Assembly: GCA_019914995.1 (NCBI GenBank)
Contig: CM034138.1
Span: forward strand, 7,198,535-7,262,534
Direction of reading: 5' to 3'
Length of the DNA: 64,000 nucleotides
Origin: Acanthochlamys bracteata
Lineage: Eukaryota; Streptophyta; Magnoliopsida; Pandanales; Velloziaceae
The position numbers and the translations under genes were made by a program. This document shows, one piece after another, positions 24,253-36,807 of the stretch; position 1 is the stretch's first letter, and every line of letters begins with the position of its first letter. The notes under the pieces were generated by a model. It saw nothing but the letters and a program-made list of their open reading frames with translations, was not told the origin of the DNA and did not search any database.

Positions 24253-24349
24253 AATACATACATGTGGGTTTTCCATACCTACAACACCCAATTTTTATAT
24301 ATATACATGCACCTATTATCCAGATAATCAATTGCAACTTACATTTAAG

Positions 24350-25923
<1,574 letters not shown>

Positions 25924-26860
25924 ATGTAGAATTTTTTATATTTTATATTTTTTAAATAAAATTTTCTAAAAAATATAAATTAAAAATTAAAAATAATTTT
26001 TCTAAAAATTTTGCCAAAACGGACCTAAGGTGCGTTCTTTTACACACAAAAATAAATTTTTTATTATTAAGAAGTCTTTTCTAACTTAATTTTCATTTAA
26101 AAAAATATAAAAAATCACTTTCAATACATTTTTTAATACAAAAAAATACATCATTTTCACTAATATTATTCTAATAATTTATTTTTAAAAACTCACTTCT
26201 AAAGAACTCACTTTTAAAACCAAAAAAATACATTCTAAAAACCTTCCACCTTCCTTCACGGAATATTAAAAAACAAAAGTGGGGGCCATAATATTTTATC
26301 CTTGCGGCCTATTTAGATACCCCATAAACTCACTTTTTTTTAAACTCACTTACATCATAAAATATATTACAATATAAAAATAAATTATTGTTATTAAAAA
26401 TTTATTTTTTAAATTTTATTTTTAAAACTTACTTATAATATAAAGTAATTATAAAATTTTATTTTGTATTAAATATTTTTAATTTTATTTTTTAAATTCA
26501 CTTTCAAAAAAGTGAGTTTATCATCTTAGTAAACACGCCCTTAATGCTACGAACCTAGCTAATTTCGCTGCATGCTAACTCAAGAAATAGCTGAATTTGT
26601 CAAGTAAGGACTTGTTTTGTTCTTAAGTGAATTATAAAAATAAATAACAAAAAAATATTAAAATGAGTAATTTTAATATTTTACATTTAAAAATAAATTA
26701 AAATTGATATTTTTATTAGAAGTAAATTACTAAAAAATAATTCTTAAAAATAAATTCATTAAAAGTGGACTTTTGTTCAAAATAGATATGACAACTCATT
26801 TCAATTTACTTTTTGACGAGAGAAAGTGCTTTGCGGAAAGTAAACACCACCGAGTTAACA
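25924..26860. other. Gene-free block with AT-rich MITE relatives
   Basis: It contains stretches of the GCGTGTTTACT family: 26,306-26,543 ends CTTAGTAAACACGCCCTT, and 26,598-26,855 ends AAAGTAAACACCACC. A similar stretch begins GGTGCGTTCTTTTACA at 26,030. No reading frame with a product is seen. Confidence 0.5.
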
Positions 26861-26868
26861 CTTTCATC

Positions 26869-27480
26869 CATAGTTATAAAAATCGGACCGAATATTGAAC
26901 CAAAAAATTGTCCAGATCAATGGATCACATGTTGACCCGTCAGATTAATGGGTTGAACCGTCATGTCAAAAATACTAAAACGTTGAGATAGTGCGAACGT
27001 TTATTATTTCAAATAAAATAATAATCTTTTTTATTAGAAGGCATAAAAAAAAATAAACTAACAAAAAAATATTTTAAATAATAAATTTCAAAAGAAATTC
27101 TTTGTTTTAAAATAATTTTGTTATTTTTCTTACAATTTAACAAAATTAGTAATATAAAAACTTAAAAATCACTAATAATAAATATTTACAAATAAAATAT
27201 AACAAATTTATTTTTTTGCATTATCATATCCAAATATAAAATATAAACTATATATTATATTTCAATATAAAGCTACTCTAATTATTTTTGTATCAATATA
27301 TCATAAATTTAAATTTTTTAAAATTTAATTGAACCCGGTTCGATATGGACGGGCGGGTCGAAGCAGGTCAGAACGGGTGGATTGCATAAACGGTTTTATT
27401 ATAAATTCGGACCGATTTACGTTCCGGATCAACGATTTTCGGATCGATCTGGGCGGGTCGGTCCGAGTTTTACAATTATG
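26869..27480. mobile_element. TIR element with a perfect 8-bp target duplication
   Basis: The left end is CATAGTTATAAAAATCGGAC and the right end, read in reverse complement, is CATAATTGTAAAACTCGGAC, about 25 bp of imperfect inverted repeat. The flanks are CTTTCATC on both sides (26,861-26,868 and 27,481-27,488). It is 612 bp with no coding capacity, so non-autonomous. An 8-bp duplication suggests the hAT superfamily. It is a different family from the TAGGGGTGGCAATAT elements. Confidence 0.85.
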
Positions 27481-27519
27481 CTTTCATCTCCGGTAAATTC
27501 AATGTTTGACATTACAATT

Positions 27520-27765
27520 TACTTTTCTATTATATAAATTTTTTATAATATTTTATAAAATTTATTTAAAATATTTTTAAAATAAAAAATTATATATATT
27601 ATAAAATTTTTATTATTATTTATTATCATTATTTTTTAAAATAAAAAATATTTTTATAATAAAAAATTTTTTAAAATAAAAAAATATTTTTATAATAAAA
27701 AATTTTTTAAAATAAAAAAATATTCTTTATTATAAAATTTTTTTAATAAACACTTCTAAACAACA
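27520..27765. mobile_element. AT-rich MITE-like stretch
   Basis: It has the Tourist-like family body, with AAAATTTATTTAAAATATTT and a long run of A/T, near-repeated AAATAAAAAAATATTTTTAT units and a tail AATAAACACTTCTAAAC. The ends are too decayed to place. Confidence 0.4.
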
Positions 27766-27789
27766 CATCGATGTGTCCATCTTGCTTCG

Positions 27790-27904
27790 TAGCTTCCTCG
27801 ATGGTTTAGGGTTTCGATCCCGCTGCTCTCTCCGAAGGAAAAATCACTCGCGTTGATGCCTTTCTTCGGTTTCTTTGGAGCGACTGCAGCTCTTGTGCTT
27901 TCTT
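27790..27904 (+). pseudogene. Fragment resembling V-ATPase subunit c, exon 1
   Basis: A GC-richer patch in AT-rich DNA. The frame PFFGFFGATAALVLS(C) closely matches the first membrane segment of plant vacuolar ATPase proteolipid c, as I know that family (PFFGFLGAAAALVFSC). It is followed at 27,905 by a GTAAG donor and a T-rich intron-like run, and preceded by leader-like TAGGGTTTCGATCCC. The next expected exon (GAAYGTAKSG) was not found within the following 300 bases, so this looks like a truncated copy of a gene 5' end. Confidence 0.45.
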
Positions 27905-28216
27905 GTAAGATTTGTATTTTTATCCTTTTGATTTGGTTTCTTTTTTTTTTTTTTTTGTTATTTTATGGATTGTTTTGTGGAGTTCTTGGTGATTTTGTGC
28001 TGGTTGGATCGTATGATTTCTTTGGATTTGTAGGAAAATGGTACTTCGGACGTTTTACTAATTTTGTAAACTCATTTTTTTAAAATTTATTTTTAATTTT
28101 TAATTTTTTTCCAAAACAAAATAAAAAAATTAAAATCAGTTTTCAACCAAAATTTATTTTCAAATTTTAAATTTAAAAATTTTTTAATTTTAAATTAAAA
28201 AATAAATATAAAATCA

Positions 28217-28425
28217 AAATAACCTCCGTTCAATTGGTAGGCCTAACTCACACTCCATGAATCAAAGCTGATTTATATTTTAATCTTACGTTGTGATTTT
28301 GAGTCCATTCTTAAAAAATTTCAAACAAGTGATGATTCACAAAAATAATTTAGATGTCCGTCTATAATTTCAAACAAATGCTCTCCTATTGGATGCAAGT
28401 GCGACCTTATGAGATCCTGTTGGAT
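28217..28425. repeat. Dispersed repeat shared with 11,866-12,075
   Basis: The stretch with CCTAACTCACACTCCATGAA, TCTTACGTTGTGATTTTGA and TTTCAAACAA.TGATGATT occurs in the same orientation at 11,866-12,075. A shorter related part is at 15,480-15,550 and, inverted, at 7,140-7,260. No coding capacity; the element type is unknown. Confidence 0.7.
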
Positions 28426-29003
28426 TAATAGGGTCATGTTTTGTTCGCACAAGATCACACATGGATCTAACAAGTACATATTAGGTGACCACTTTGTAAT
28501 AAATTTTAAAAAGTTTAAAATAAGTTTTTTTAAGACTTGAACTTCGGTCTTTTGGAGAAAAATCACTATCCAAATTAGCTAGATTATTATATTTTTTTTT
28601 AAAAAAAGTTTTCATATTTGTTATAATTGAAAATTGGACGATCATATTGACCCAATTGTAATCCTGTTTTGCTCATCTTGAGTGTATTTTTTCTAAATTT
28701 TCTTTGTATTCTAATCAACTTCTTCTATTGAGTTTCTGTTATATCTCACATCCATTTGGTGTTAAAAGTTTTTCATATTTGCAAATAGAGACCTATAGTA
28801 TTTTTCTGAATCAACACTTGATCGAACTCTTTTACTAATGTACTCAGAATTATGTTGCAGAATAAATGAAAAATAATTTTGGATATGTGAGAGAATTCTG
28901 ATTAGGGTTTTAAATTCAATGGATGGTAAAAATTTTAGAGAAAATGGATTAGAAAAAATTATTTTGAAAATGAGGGCTAGAAAAATAAAATGATAGGCAT
29001 GAG
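28426..29003. other. Gene-free AT-rich stretch
   Basis: No gene seen. The segment near 28,795-28,865 (TCTGAATCAACACTTGATCG) is a weak relative of the repeat at 7,140 and 15,520. Confidence 0.5.
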
Positions 29004-29563
29004 TAAAAGTGGCAATATATGACTATTCATGAATCTAACCTAAAACTGATCTGTTTAGATCGAGTTCGAATTTGATTTTAAAAAGATTCCGATTAGTTTC
29101 AGATAAATTCAAAATTGATCTAATAAAATTAAATAATTTTGGATCGATATCGAGCTGATCCGAAATTAATTTATTTAATTCGTATAATTATTTATATAGT
29201 ACATATTATTTAATAATTAAAAAATATTTAGAATAACGATATTAATTTTACTTCAATTTATAATATTCTTAATATTATTTTGATTAATTACTTACTTATT
29301 TTATATATTTTGTTAAAATTAACATTTTCTTTAATTTGGATATATAGTACATAACAGGTTTCACCTATTATTGTTAGAAAATTATTTTTATGATTCTAGT
29401 TTAATAATTTTGATTATTAAGTAGTTGATCCGAATTAATAGAGTTGATAACTTAAATCCATATAAATATATAAATCGTGTTAGTATTAAATTTGTATGAT
29501 TTTAATTTGATTATTAAATTAATAAATTCGAACCTGTCCTATTAATTCATATTAACATCTCTA
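29004..29563. mobile_element. Non-autonomous hAT-like element, copy 2
   Basis: The ends are TAAAAGTGGCAATAT and ATATTAACATCTCTA. The flanks GGCATGAG and GCTATGAG make an 8-bp target duplication with two changes. Same family as 20,249-20,974 and 60,209-60,741, and the most decayed of the three. Confidence 0.75.
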
Positions 29564-29636
29564 GCTATGAGGGTTATTTAATCAAAAACCCAAAATGAAT
29601 TTGGAGTTCTGCAGTAAATTGATCTTTGAAGCTCGG

Positions 29637-29897
29637 AGCCCGTTTGGTACAGCTTATGATAAATTATTTATCAACTTTTTTTTATTTTATATTTTTCAAT
29701 ACATATTTCATAAATATATAAAAAATTTATTTAAAAATTTAAAAAATGTAAAAAAATTATACGGAATGAAATCTTTTTATTGCATATTTTTATTATTTTT
29801 ATGGAAATAATAAAAATAAAAATTATTTTTTTAAAAAAACAAAAATATTCTTTATTTCAGAAAAGTTCTATTTTATAAGCACTACCAAACGCCATCT
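29637..29897. mobile_element. Tourist-like MITE
   Basis: It runs from GAGCCCGTTTGGTACAGC to CACTACCAAACGCCATC with the common AT-rich body (CAATACATATTTCATAAATA, ACGGAATGAAATCTTTTTAT). The borders are good to a few bases. Confidence 0.65.
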
Positions 29898-30528
29898 TAG
29901 TCTGAAAGTTCCAACTTAGAAATGAGCATGTCTTTTTCATTATTTCCTGTTATAAGTAATTTGACGTTTTTTTATCACCTAGAAGCTCAAAGGAACACTG
30001 TTTATTGTGCAAATTTAAATTAAACTGGTAATGAAGATTTTTAATGACTCTCTTTGCAAACTTCTCAAACACCCAATAACCCTTGAACTCTAAACCCTAT
30101 AAGTAAACAAAATAAGATCTACATATACATTTTTAATTACAATAATAACAAGTACCTCACAAAATTTAAAACTAATGACCAATTAAATTTTATTAACAAA
30201 AAATACCTTAAAATAAATATATTTTAAAAACATATATTAAAATATGAAATTATATATTAAAATAAATCATAAATCCAACATATATCCTCATTATATACTA
30301 AAATTAATTAATTATACTTATTTTCAGCTTATAAATATTTTATAAATCTAATCATTGTTCTAAGCTTGTTTTAGAATAAGCTTTTTTTACTCCAAATACA
30401 AAACACTCGTACAATAAGCCACTTATTTTAACAATAAAACTAAGCACGCATAAGTCAGAGCAAGATATTTATTTCAATAAACTCAGAAGTTTAAGCTTTG
30501 CCAAACGGGCCCTTATTCACAAAGCTGC
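29898..30528. other. Gene-free 3' flank of the ribonuclease-like cluster
   Basis: AT-rich, with no gene seen. The last part (30,360-30,515) has an inverted-repeat look (AAGCTTGTTTTAGAATAAGC; GCCAAACGGGCCCTTA) and may be another decayed MITE. Confidence 0.4.
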
Positions 30529-31553
30529 TCAAGATCGGTCTATCGGCATCTTGACAAAATCAACGACCACATTTTCTTCTCCGTTTACGCTGAATGAGTA
30601 GGGTGGAAAATAGATGTAGTCCTGGCAGTTGCTCCGGCGCCAAACCGGAGGACAAGAGATTCTGCGAGTGGCATCGGCATTAACACAGACATCGATCCTA
30701 TATAGAAGCCATGTCTTAGTCGGCTCACATTCGACAATGAACGTGTCTCCGAGATCAGGGACCAGCGCGTCTTGAATCTGAGACAACCTATAGTACCTAG
30801 AAGTAGTAGGAACTATACCCTTTTGCTGAAGGAACCAAAGGGGCTTTATCTGGGAAGCCAATTGGATGCCGTTTTGGAAGTAGGCATGCTGGTTGAGGCT
30901 AGTGCAGGTGCCGTAACCGCACCACACCTGCTGCCAGAATGCCGTTCCGTCGTTACTGGGGCACGCCAAGTTCGGCCAATAGTAGTGTAGGCTTGGCAAC
31001 AGATCAGCAATCTGCCGTATCAATATTTGAAGATGAAATGAAAAAGAAAAGGAGTACGCGCGCTTAGCTACGGATAAATGACAACGATCGACTAATGGCT
31101 CATTGATTACTAACCCCGTTCAGGTTGAAAACGCAGCTGCCCCAGTTGTAACAAGGAACGATGGTCGGGGTCTTGTAGTTTATTATTGCCCATACATAAA
31201 AGTCTTGCACGAAATTGCCCGTCGTCGGCTTGCAGCAGCCTCTCGGAGCTATGCTCGTGCAGTATGTCCCCGGCCACTACACCAACAAAAAATTTAAAAT
31301 AAGAACAAAAACGAACATGCATATTAAAAGCATCCATCCAAGTTAACATAGAGCATCAACTAGATACCACAAGATACAGCATATTGTAGTTGTATGTTGT
31401 TAGGTGGTCGCTAAGGGAAGCTATCGAGACATTGTAATCAGGGGCCGATAGAGGTCTCATGTCGCCGGAGTAGGCCGAGGAGGATATGCATAGCAAGCTG
31501 ACCAGGCAGCCGCCGAGGAAGGTGGATGCGGTGATCTTGCAGGAGCTACCCAT
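30529..31553 (-). CDS. T2-ribonuclease-like protein lacking catalytic histidines (first gene)
   Basis: Three exons: 31,553-31,368; 31,276-31,115; 31,011-30,529, giving 276 aa. An N-terminal signal peptide is likely (TFLGGCLVSLLCISSSAYS), so entry to the secretory pathway is expected. T2 landmarks are kept: WPGTYC at the start of exon 2, GCCKPTTG, HYYWPNLACPS at the start of exon 3, and a C-terminal TKTWLLYRIDVCV followed by cysteines. The catalytic motifs are not. CAS I, normally F(G/T)IHGLWPNY, reads FYVWAIINY (W91 for His). CAS II, normally FWEHEWEKHGTC, reads FWQQVWCGYGTC (Q144 for His, V145 for Glu, Y149 for the second His). RNA cleavage is therefore not expected. Inactive T2 relatives serve as storage proteins in some plants (Calystegia, ginseng); here the role is unknown. 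The open frame over three exons argues for a retained, non-enzymatic function. Confidence 0.88.
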
Positions 31554-31659
31554 TTTAATTTTCTGTTTCTCGGATCGCTGTTATTAATTTCATGAAGAGA
31601 GGTGAAGGCTCCGCTACTTTAAATTTCTTTTAATTCGCAAACTTTGTTGACGAATATTC

Positions 31660-31860
31660 TCCATTCGATCGCTACTTAACCATGGTAGAGTTAATCATGA
31701 TTAACTGATGCGATAGTTAAGAAATAAAAGTATTTTTATATGCATATTGGGCACTGTCGTACTAGAACCCTCCCAAAATTAAATAATTTTGTAGCAGTAC
31801 GTGAAACACGTTCGCGCCTCGATGCACGGAAAATGATACGTCTGACTTTTCAATTAATAT
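31660..31860 (-). promoter_or_regulatory. Upstream module of the first ribonuclease-like gene
   Basis: It contains TTAACCATGGTAGAGTTAAT, CATGATTAACTGATGCGATA and GTTAAGAAATAA, then TCGTACTAGAACCC and ACGTGAAACACGTTCGCGCC. The first part recurs upstream of the second gene (34,890-34,965) and, with downstream parts, at 37,320-37,625, 12,150-12,330 and 12,405-12,480. Its location before the two intact genes suggests a promoter block, but a repeat element cannot be excluded. Confidence 0.45.
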
Positions 31861-31899
31861 AGAATTTCTTCAAAATGATTTTTATGTTTACCGCTGAAA

Positions 31900-33334
31900 T
31901 CTTTTTAGGTTGCGTTTTTTAAATTTTGAAAATAAAAATTTTAAAATAAGTTATTAAAAATAATATTATTAAGAGTGGACTGAATTTATATTTTTTTAAA
32001 TAAAAATAAGTTGAAAATAAATTCTTATATTTTTTATATTATTTTGTATTTAAAAATAAATTATTAAAAACAAAAACACTTATTAAATAAAAAAACACAT
32101 CCTTAATAAAAGTTTACTTTCAAAATATAAAAACATTCCAATTTCATCACTTCTACTTTTCTCGAAGAGGTGTTTAGAATTGTTTATAAAATAAAATTTT
32201 TTTAAAATAAAAAATATTTTTATTTTTTTAAAAAATAAGTTATATTTTTTTATTTTCAAAAAAATTATAAAAATATACAATAAAAAATCCTATTTTCGTA
32301 AAATTTTTCTATACTATTTAAATTTTAAAATAAATTTTTTAAATAATTATAAAATAAGTATTAAAAAATATAAAATTAAAAAAAATTAAAAAATTAATTT
32401 TAATGAGCAGTGACTAGGGCAGCCCAAATACTCCGACTAAAAGTAGTGTTTCGATATGTAAAAAGAACACATTCTGAAGTAGTGTTTTGATTTGTAAGAA
32501 GTAATTTTTTTGAACTTTTTGAATTAAATTCTAAAAAATTAACTAAAAATAGTGGTTAATTCAAAATAAATATAATATAGAAAACAAAATCAAATTCAAA
32601 ATTTAAAAAAAAAACTGAGTTTTATAAAATTAAAATAAATCCTAACTCGACTCTTATTCTAATTTTGAAATAACAAGTTGAATTGATCGAGACAGTTTAA
32701 CTTGTGAAATATTGATAGTTGTTTCAAATTTTACTATTACTTTTAAATTTGGTGAGGTAACGGCACGTTACATTTAAAAACATATTGTACATTGATTTCT
32801 GTATAACATAAAAAAATAAGATAAGTTATTATATATTATCTTAACTTTTGAAAATTTGAAAACAGTAATAATAATGAAATCGAAACGCGAGTCATGCTGT
32901 ACACATTATACGAGAACACATAGGTGCTTTTTGACAAAATTTTTAACTCTTTTTATTTTATATATTAATTTTTTATAATATTTTTCAAATTTTTAAATTT
33001 TAAAAAATTTTTAAAACATTTTATGTAATAAATTTTTTATTATTATATTATTGTTTTGAGGTAAAAAAATTTTAAAATAATTGTCATTTTATAAAATTTA
33101 TTTTTAAAATCACTTCTATGTTTATAAAATAAAATTTGATTTTATAAGCACTCTAAATTTTATTTTATAAGCACTTTCCTAACTTGAAAATCTAATTTGG
33201 GTACTTATAAAGGAAACATCCCCAAAGATACTGAAAAGTTTTAACGCCAAGTAGATAACAACAATAACTAAGCCAAAGCGGTAGGCACAGCTTATATTCA
33301 GAGCAAATTCATTAGAAAAGCTTCAAATCAGACC
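31900..33334. other. Gene-free stretch between two ribonuclease-like genes
   Basis: AT-rich MITE-like sequence at about 31,905-32,110 and 32,165-32,420, then low-complexity sequence and another AT-rich element-like body at 32,925-33,180. No gene seen. Confidence 0.5.
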
Positions 33335-34750
33335 TTAATGATCGGTCGGCAATTTGATTATTTCGGTACCGTGCACACGGTTAGCATCGAATGCAGCCGG
33401 ATACTTGACGGTGGACTGGCAGTTGGTCTTAAGGAATTTACCACGGCAAGGAACTGGAGTCTTGCCATCTGAGGTAACACAGATATTGATCCCGTAAAGC
33501 GTGTCCGTTTTCGTCGGATAGCAGTCGATGTTGTATGCAAAGGCAAGTTTTTTCCTCAACGCAGTCTTGATGCTTTCCAAATCATAAGTCCCTGAAGGAA
33601 CTATGTTAGCTTCCTTGAGTGGCTTGTAGGGATTGTATGCAACAGCTGTGCGTAGGGCGTTGGTGAAGTAGTCTTCCTCCTTGAGTTCTCCACAGCTGCC
33701 AAATCTGCACCAAGAGAACCTCCACAAGGTCGTCCCATTCTTAGCCGGACATCCCAAGTTCGGCCAGTAGACATTCAGACTAGGCACTACATCTTCGATC
33801 TACCAATCATGGATACGTTCAAGTCAATGCACCGTAATAATTAAGATATGCCAACATTTAATACATTCAAGTCAATGCACCGGCGCATTTTCTGTTTAAC
33901 GAAGAGATCGAGGGTTCGGGGAGTGTACCAAACTGCTGAAATCTCACACTTTTTTTATCAAAAATTTATTTTTATATTACGATCAAATATAAAAATCTCA
34001 CTTACGCCGTTTTGAATTCCTTGTCCAAAAAATATTCAATTCTTGGAAACTCACTTACTTCGCTTAACCTATATAATAACTACACCTTCTTCTTTTTTTT
34101 CAAGAGAAAATAATATATAATACCTTTCATCGATCTTCTTAAAGCAGCTGCTCAGTTAGCTATACTTTAAATTTAAAAGGATATAATTATATATACAATA
34201 AGAAGATAGTAATTCTATAAGAATTCTGATCTTTAAAAGCTGTATACCCAGCTAACTAATTACGGACATAATTATATATATAATTAATTAAGTTGGTGAT
34301 AGTGAATAGTAGTAATATCACTAACCGCGTTCAAGTCGAAGCTGTCACACGGAGGAAAATTATAACATTCCGACCCTGTTCTGCTGCTGTAGTAGACAAG
34401 CTCCGACACCAAGAAGCTGTCCTCCGCAACGTAGCCGGAAGTCGGCCGGCAGCATTTGCGCAAACAGGTGCAGAAAGTCCCCGGCCACTGCGTGTACAAG
34501 TAGATTAAAATTAGCAACACATAACAAATACTGATGGAGTAGACGTGTCTAAGTAGTCAGAAGGGCTTACGTAGAGATACAGGACGCCGGTATCAATGAC
34601 GTCGCCGAGGGAGGTAGCAGACATGTTATGATTGTTCGTTACGGTACCGACGTTGCGAAAAGCCGATGCGGTTGTGCATAGCAAGCTAAGCAGGTAACCG
34701 CCGAGGAAGATTGCGGCGACGGCGGAGATATTGTGGATGGATCTAGCCAT
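33335..34750 (-). CDS. T2-ribonuclease-like protein lacking catalytic histidines (second gene)
   Basis: Exons 34,750-34,571; 34,487-34,326; 33,799-33,335, giving 268 aa. Exon 2 has the same length (162 bp) and phases as in the first gene, so they are tandem duplicates. The signal peptide is around AIFLGGYLLSLLCTTASA. T2 landmarks are WPGTFC, KCCRPTSGY, NVYWPNLGCP, and the C-terminal TKTDTLYGINICVT and PVPCRG. CAS I reads FLVSELVYY (S88 for the catalytic His). CAS II reads LWRFSWCRFGSC (F142 for His, S143 for Glu, R146 for Lys, F147 for the second His). Cysteines consistent with the fold remain. It is expected to be secreted or vacuolar, without RNase activity. It shares the upstream module with the first gene. 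Confidence 0.88.
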
Positions 34751-34889
34751 TGGTCGGAAGCTGTTCTGCTTGTTTCTTCTCTGCTTCAGAAGAAGCTAGC
34801 TGAGATGTATCTTTATCTTTTTTCTTTTTTTGGAAACAAACCTTGGTTGATGAGTTAGTTGATATTTAACCATGATAATATCTTTATAC

Positions 34890-34965
34890 TTCAATTACTT
34901 AACCATGATAAGATTAACTGTAATCAACTGATGCGATAGTTAAGAAATAATTTTAACAACGTTCA
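34890..34965 (-). promoter_or_regulatory. Upstream module of the second ribonuclease-like gene
   Basis: ATTACTTAACCATGATAAGA, TTAACTGTAATCAACTGATG and CGATAGTTAAGAAATAATTT, about 140-215 bp upstream of the ATG, closely match the module at 31,660. The central bases form an imperfect dyad (GTTAAT/ATTAAC-like). Confidence 0.45.
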
Positions 34966-34980
34966 TGTCAGACCCCTTGC

Positions 34981-36003
34981 GCGCGTTTGGTTGAGCTTAG
35001 TTATTTTTTAATTTTTTTTATTTCATATTTTTTAATATATATTTTATAAATATATATATATAATTTATTTAAAATTTTAAAAAATATAAAAAATTTTATA
35101 AAATAAAATCTTTTTATTACATATTTTTATTTTTTAAAAAAAAAAAAAATAAAATTTATTTTTCAAAAAAAACAAAAATAACTTTTTATCTGCGGTTCAC
35201 GTTCATGTCTTTATGCATGAGTTTGACCCATTGTCCTATGGTCTATTTTCAGTCGTCCCCCTACTTTGGAAATGAAGAAGAAGATAATAATGAGGACTTT
35301 TATTGAGATCGTCAACCGATCTCGAGCACCACCGAATGTTGAGGCTGTTGGATAAAATTTTTTAATTTTTAATTATATATTTTTTAATATATATTTTATA
35401 AATATTTAAAAATTTTATTTAAAAATTTAAAAAATATAAAAAATTTTACGTAATAAAATTTTTTTATTATATATTTTATTATTTTTTAAAAATAAAAAAA
35501 ATAAAACTTATTTTTTATTTTTTAAAAATTTAATTTCATAAGAACTTTTAAACGCTCCTGATATATCACGAGTCAATTTGTAATGCAATTAAAATAAAAG
35601 TTCACGTATGTACTGCAAAACTGGTCTGTACATTTGTTGCTCAAACGAGTAGTCGTATATAGATTAATAAAGTATTTCTACGCTATCATACAATTCATTT
35701 GTTTTTTTTATCACCATCTATCGTACAAAACTTTAAAGTTCATTTGTTTTTTTTAATCACCAATTGATTTTAAGAGGCGTTGGATAAAGCGTTTCCTCAA
35801 AATTTTATATTATTCTGTTTTATAAATATATAAAAAATTTATTTAAATATTTAAAAAATATAAAAAATTTTGATATAATAAGATTTCTTATTATTTAGTT
35901 TATTATTTTTTGAATCAAAGAAATAAAATTTATTATTTAAATAAGATAAAAATATTTTTCTGTTCTAAAAAATTTTATTTTAAAAACATTTTCAAACGTT
36001 TTC
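34981..36003. mobile_element. Cluster of three Tourist-like MITE copies
   Basis: Approximate copies lie at 34,981-35,200 (starts GCGCGTTTGGTTGAGC), 35,345-35,560 (ends CATAAGAACTTTTAAACG) and 35,772-36,003 (starts GAGGCGTTGGATAAAGCG, ends TTTTCAAACGTTTTC). All share the body with TTTTATAAATAT..AAAAATTTATTTAAA. The sequence between them holds nothing I recognise. Confidence 0.55.
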
Positions 36004-36129
36004 TAAGTCTAATGTCTTTGCCAATATATGCTAAAAACAACTTCAGAAACCCAACAACACTACTCCAGCAGTTTTACTATGCACAAAAGCCAGCAAGCTA
36101 GTTATACACTGAGAGTTAGAATTTCGCGA

Positions 36130-36360
36130 AGGACTTGAGAACACTAGGCCCTACCATTCACCGGCAGAGGCATCACCGGAGAACGCAAGTTGTTCTCGGC
36201 TTTCCCTTTGCCTATGCATTGCCCCTGCTCCTTTCTGGGCAACAGAACGAAAGAGAAGGCGACTTTGTGAGGGTTGTACATCTCATAGAGCTCGCCGGAG
36301 ATGCACCTGGTACGTCACGGAACGTCCTGATTCTACATTCTCTGATGTAGTGATTTCTTC
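36130..36360 (-). other. Unrecognised coding-like fragment
   Basis: A GC-richer patch. The minus strand from about 36,313 is open with an AG acceptor-like start (CCAGGTGCATCTCC) and reads CISGELYEMYNPHKVAFSFV, then LLPRKEQGQCIGKGKAE, ending at a stop near 36,152. The composition is protein-like, but I do not recognise the family and see no neighbouring exon. It could be a captured exon. Confidence 0.25.
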
Positions 36361-36595
36361 ACGAAATCATGCTGTGCTGCATGCGTTTGCAGAAACAATA
36401 AACAACACACTGGTTTAGTAACCAAAAAATCACAAATTTGAAATGAATTTTACGAATTTTTCATGAAATCTTCATAACAAAATAATTTGTAAGTTCTATT
36501 TTTCTCAAATTGTTTATAAATGTTAGTATATACTTTCAAGATCTATTATATATGTGCATGTCTAATTTAACCGACACTTCTTCGATTTTAATGTC

Positions 36596-36807
36596 GTGTT
36601 TATTTAGTAGGTGAACTTGAATTTTAGAAGTTTTAAAAAATGAATTAAAAAAATTAAATTAAAATTTTAAAAATATTTAATAAAAAATAAAATTTATATT
36701 AATAATAAGTTCTAAACTAAATTTAAAAAGTTTTGATAAGAAAATTATTTTATATTAAAAATGAATTTAAAAAAATAGAATTTAATATGTTAGTAAACAA
36801 GCTCTAA
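36596..36807. mobile_element. AT-rich MITE, GCGTGTTTACT family
   Basis: It starts GTCGTGTTTATTTAGTAGGT and ends ATGTTAGTAAACAAGCTC. It is close in sequence and order to 13,068-13,320 and has no coding capacity. Confidence 0.6.
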
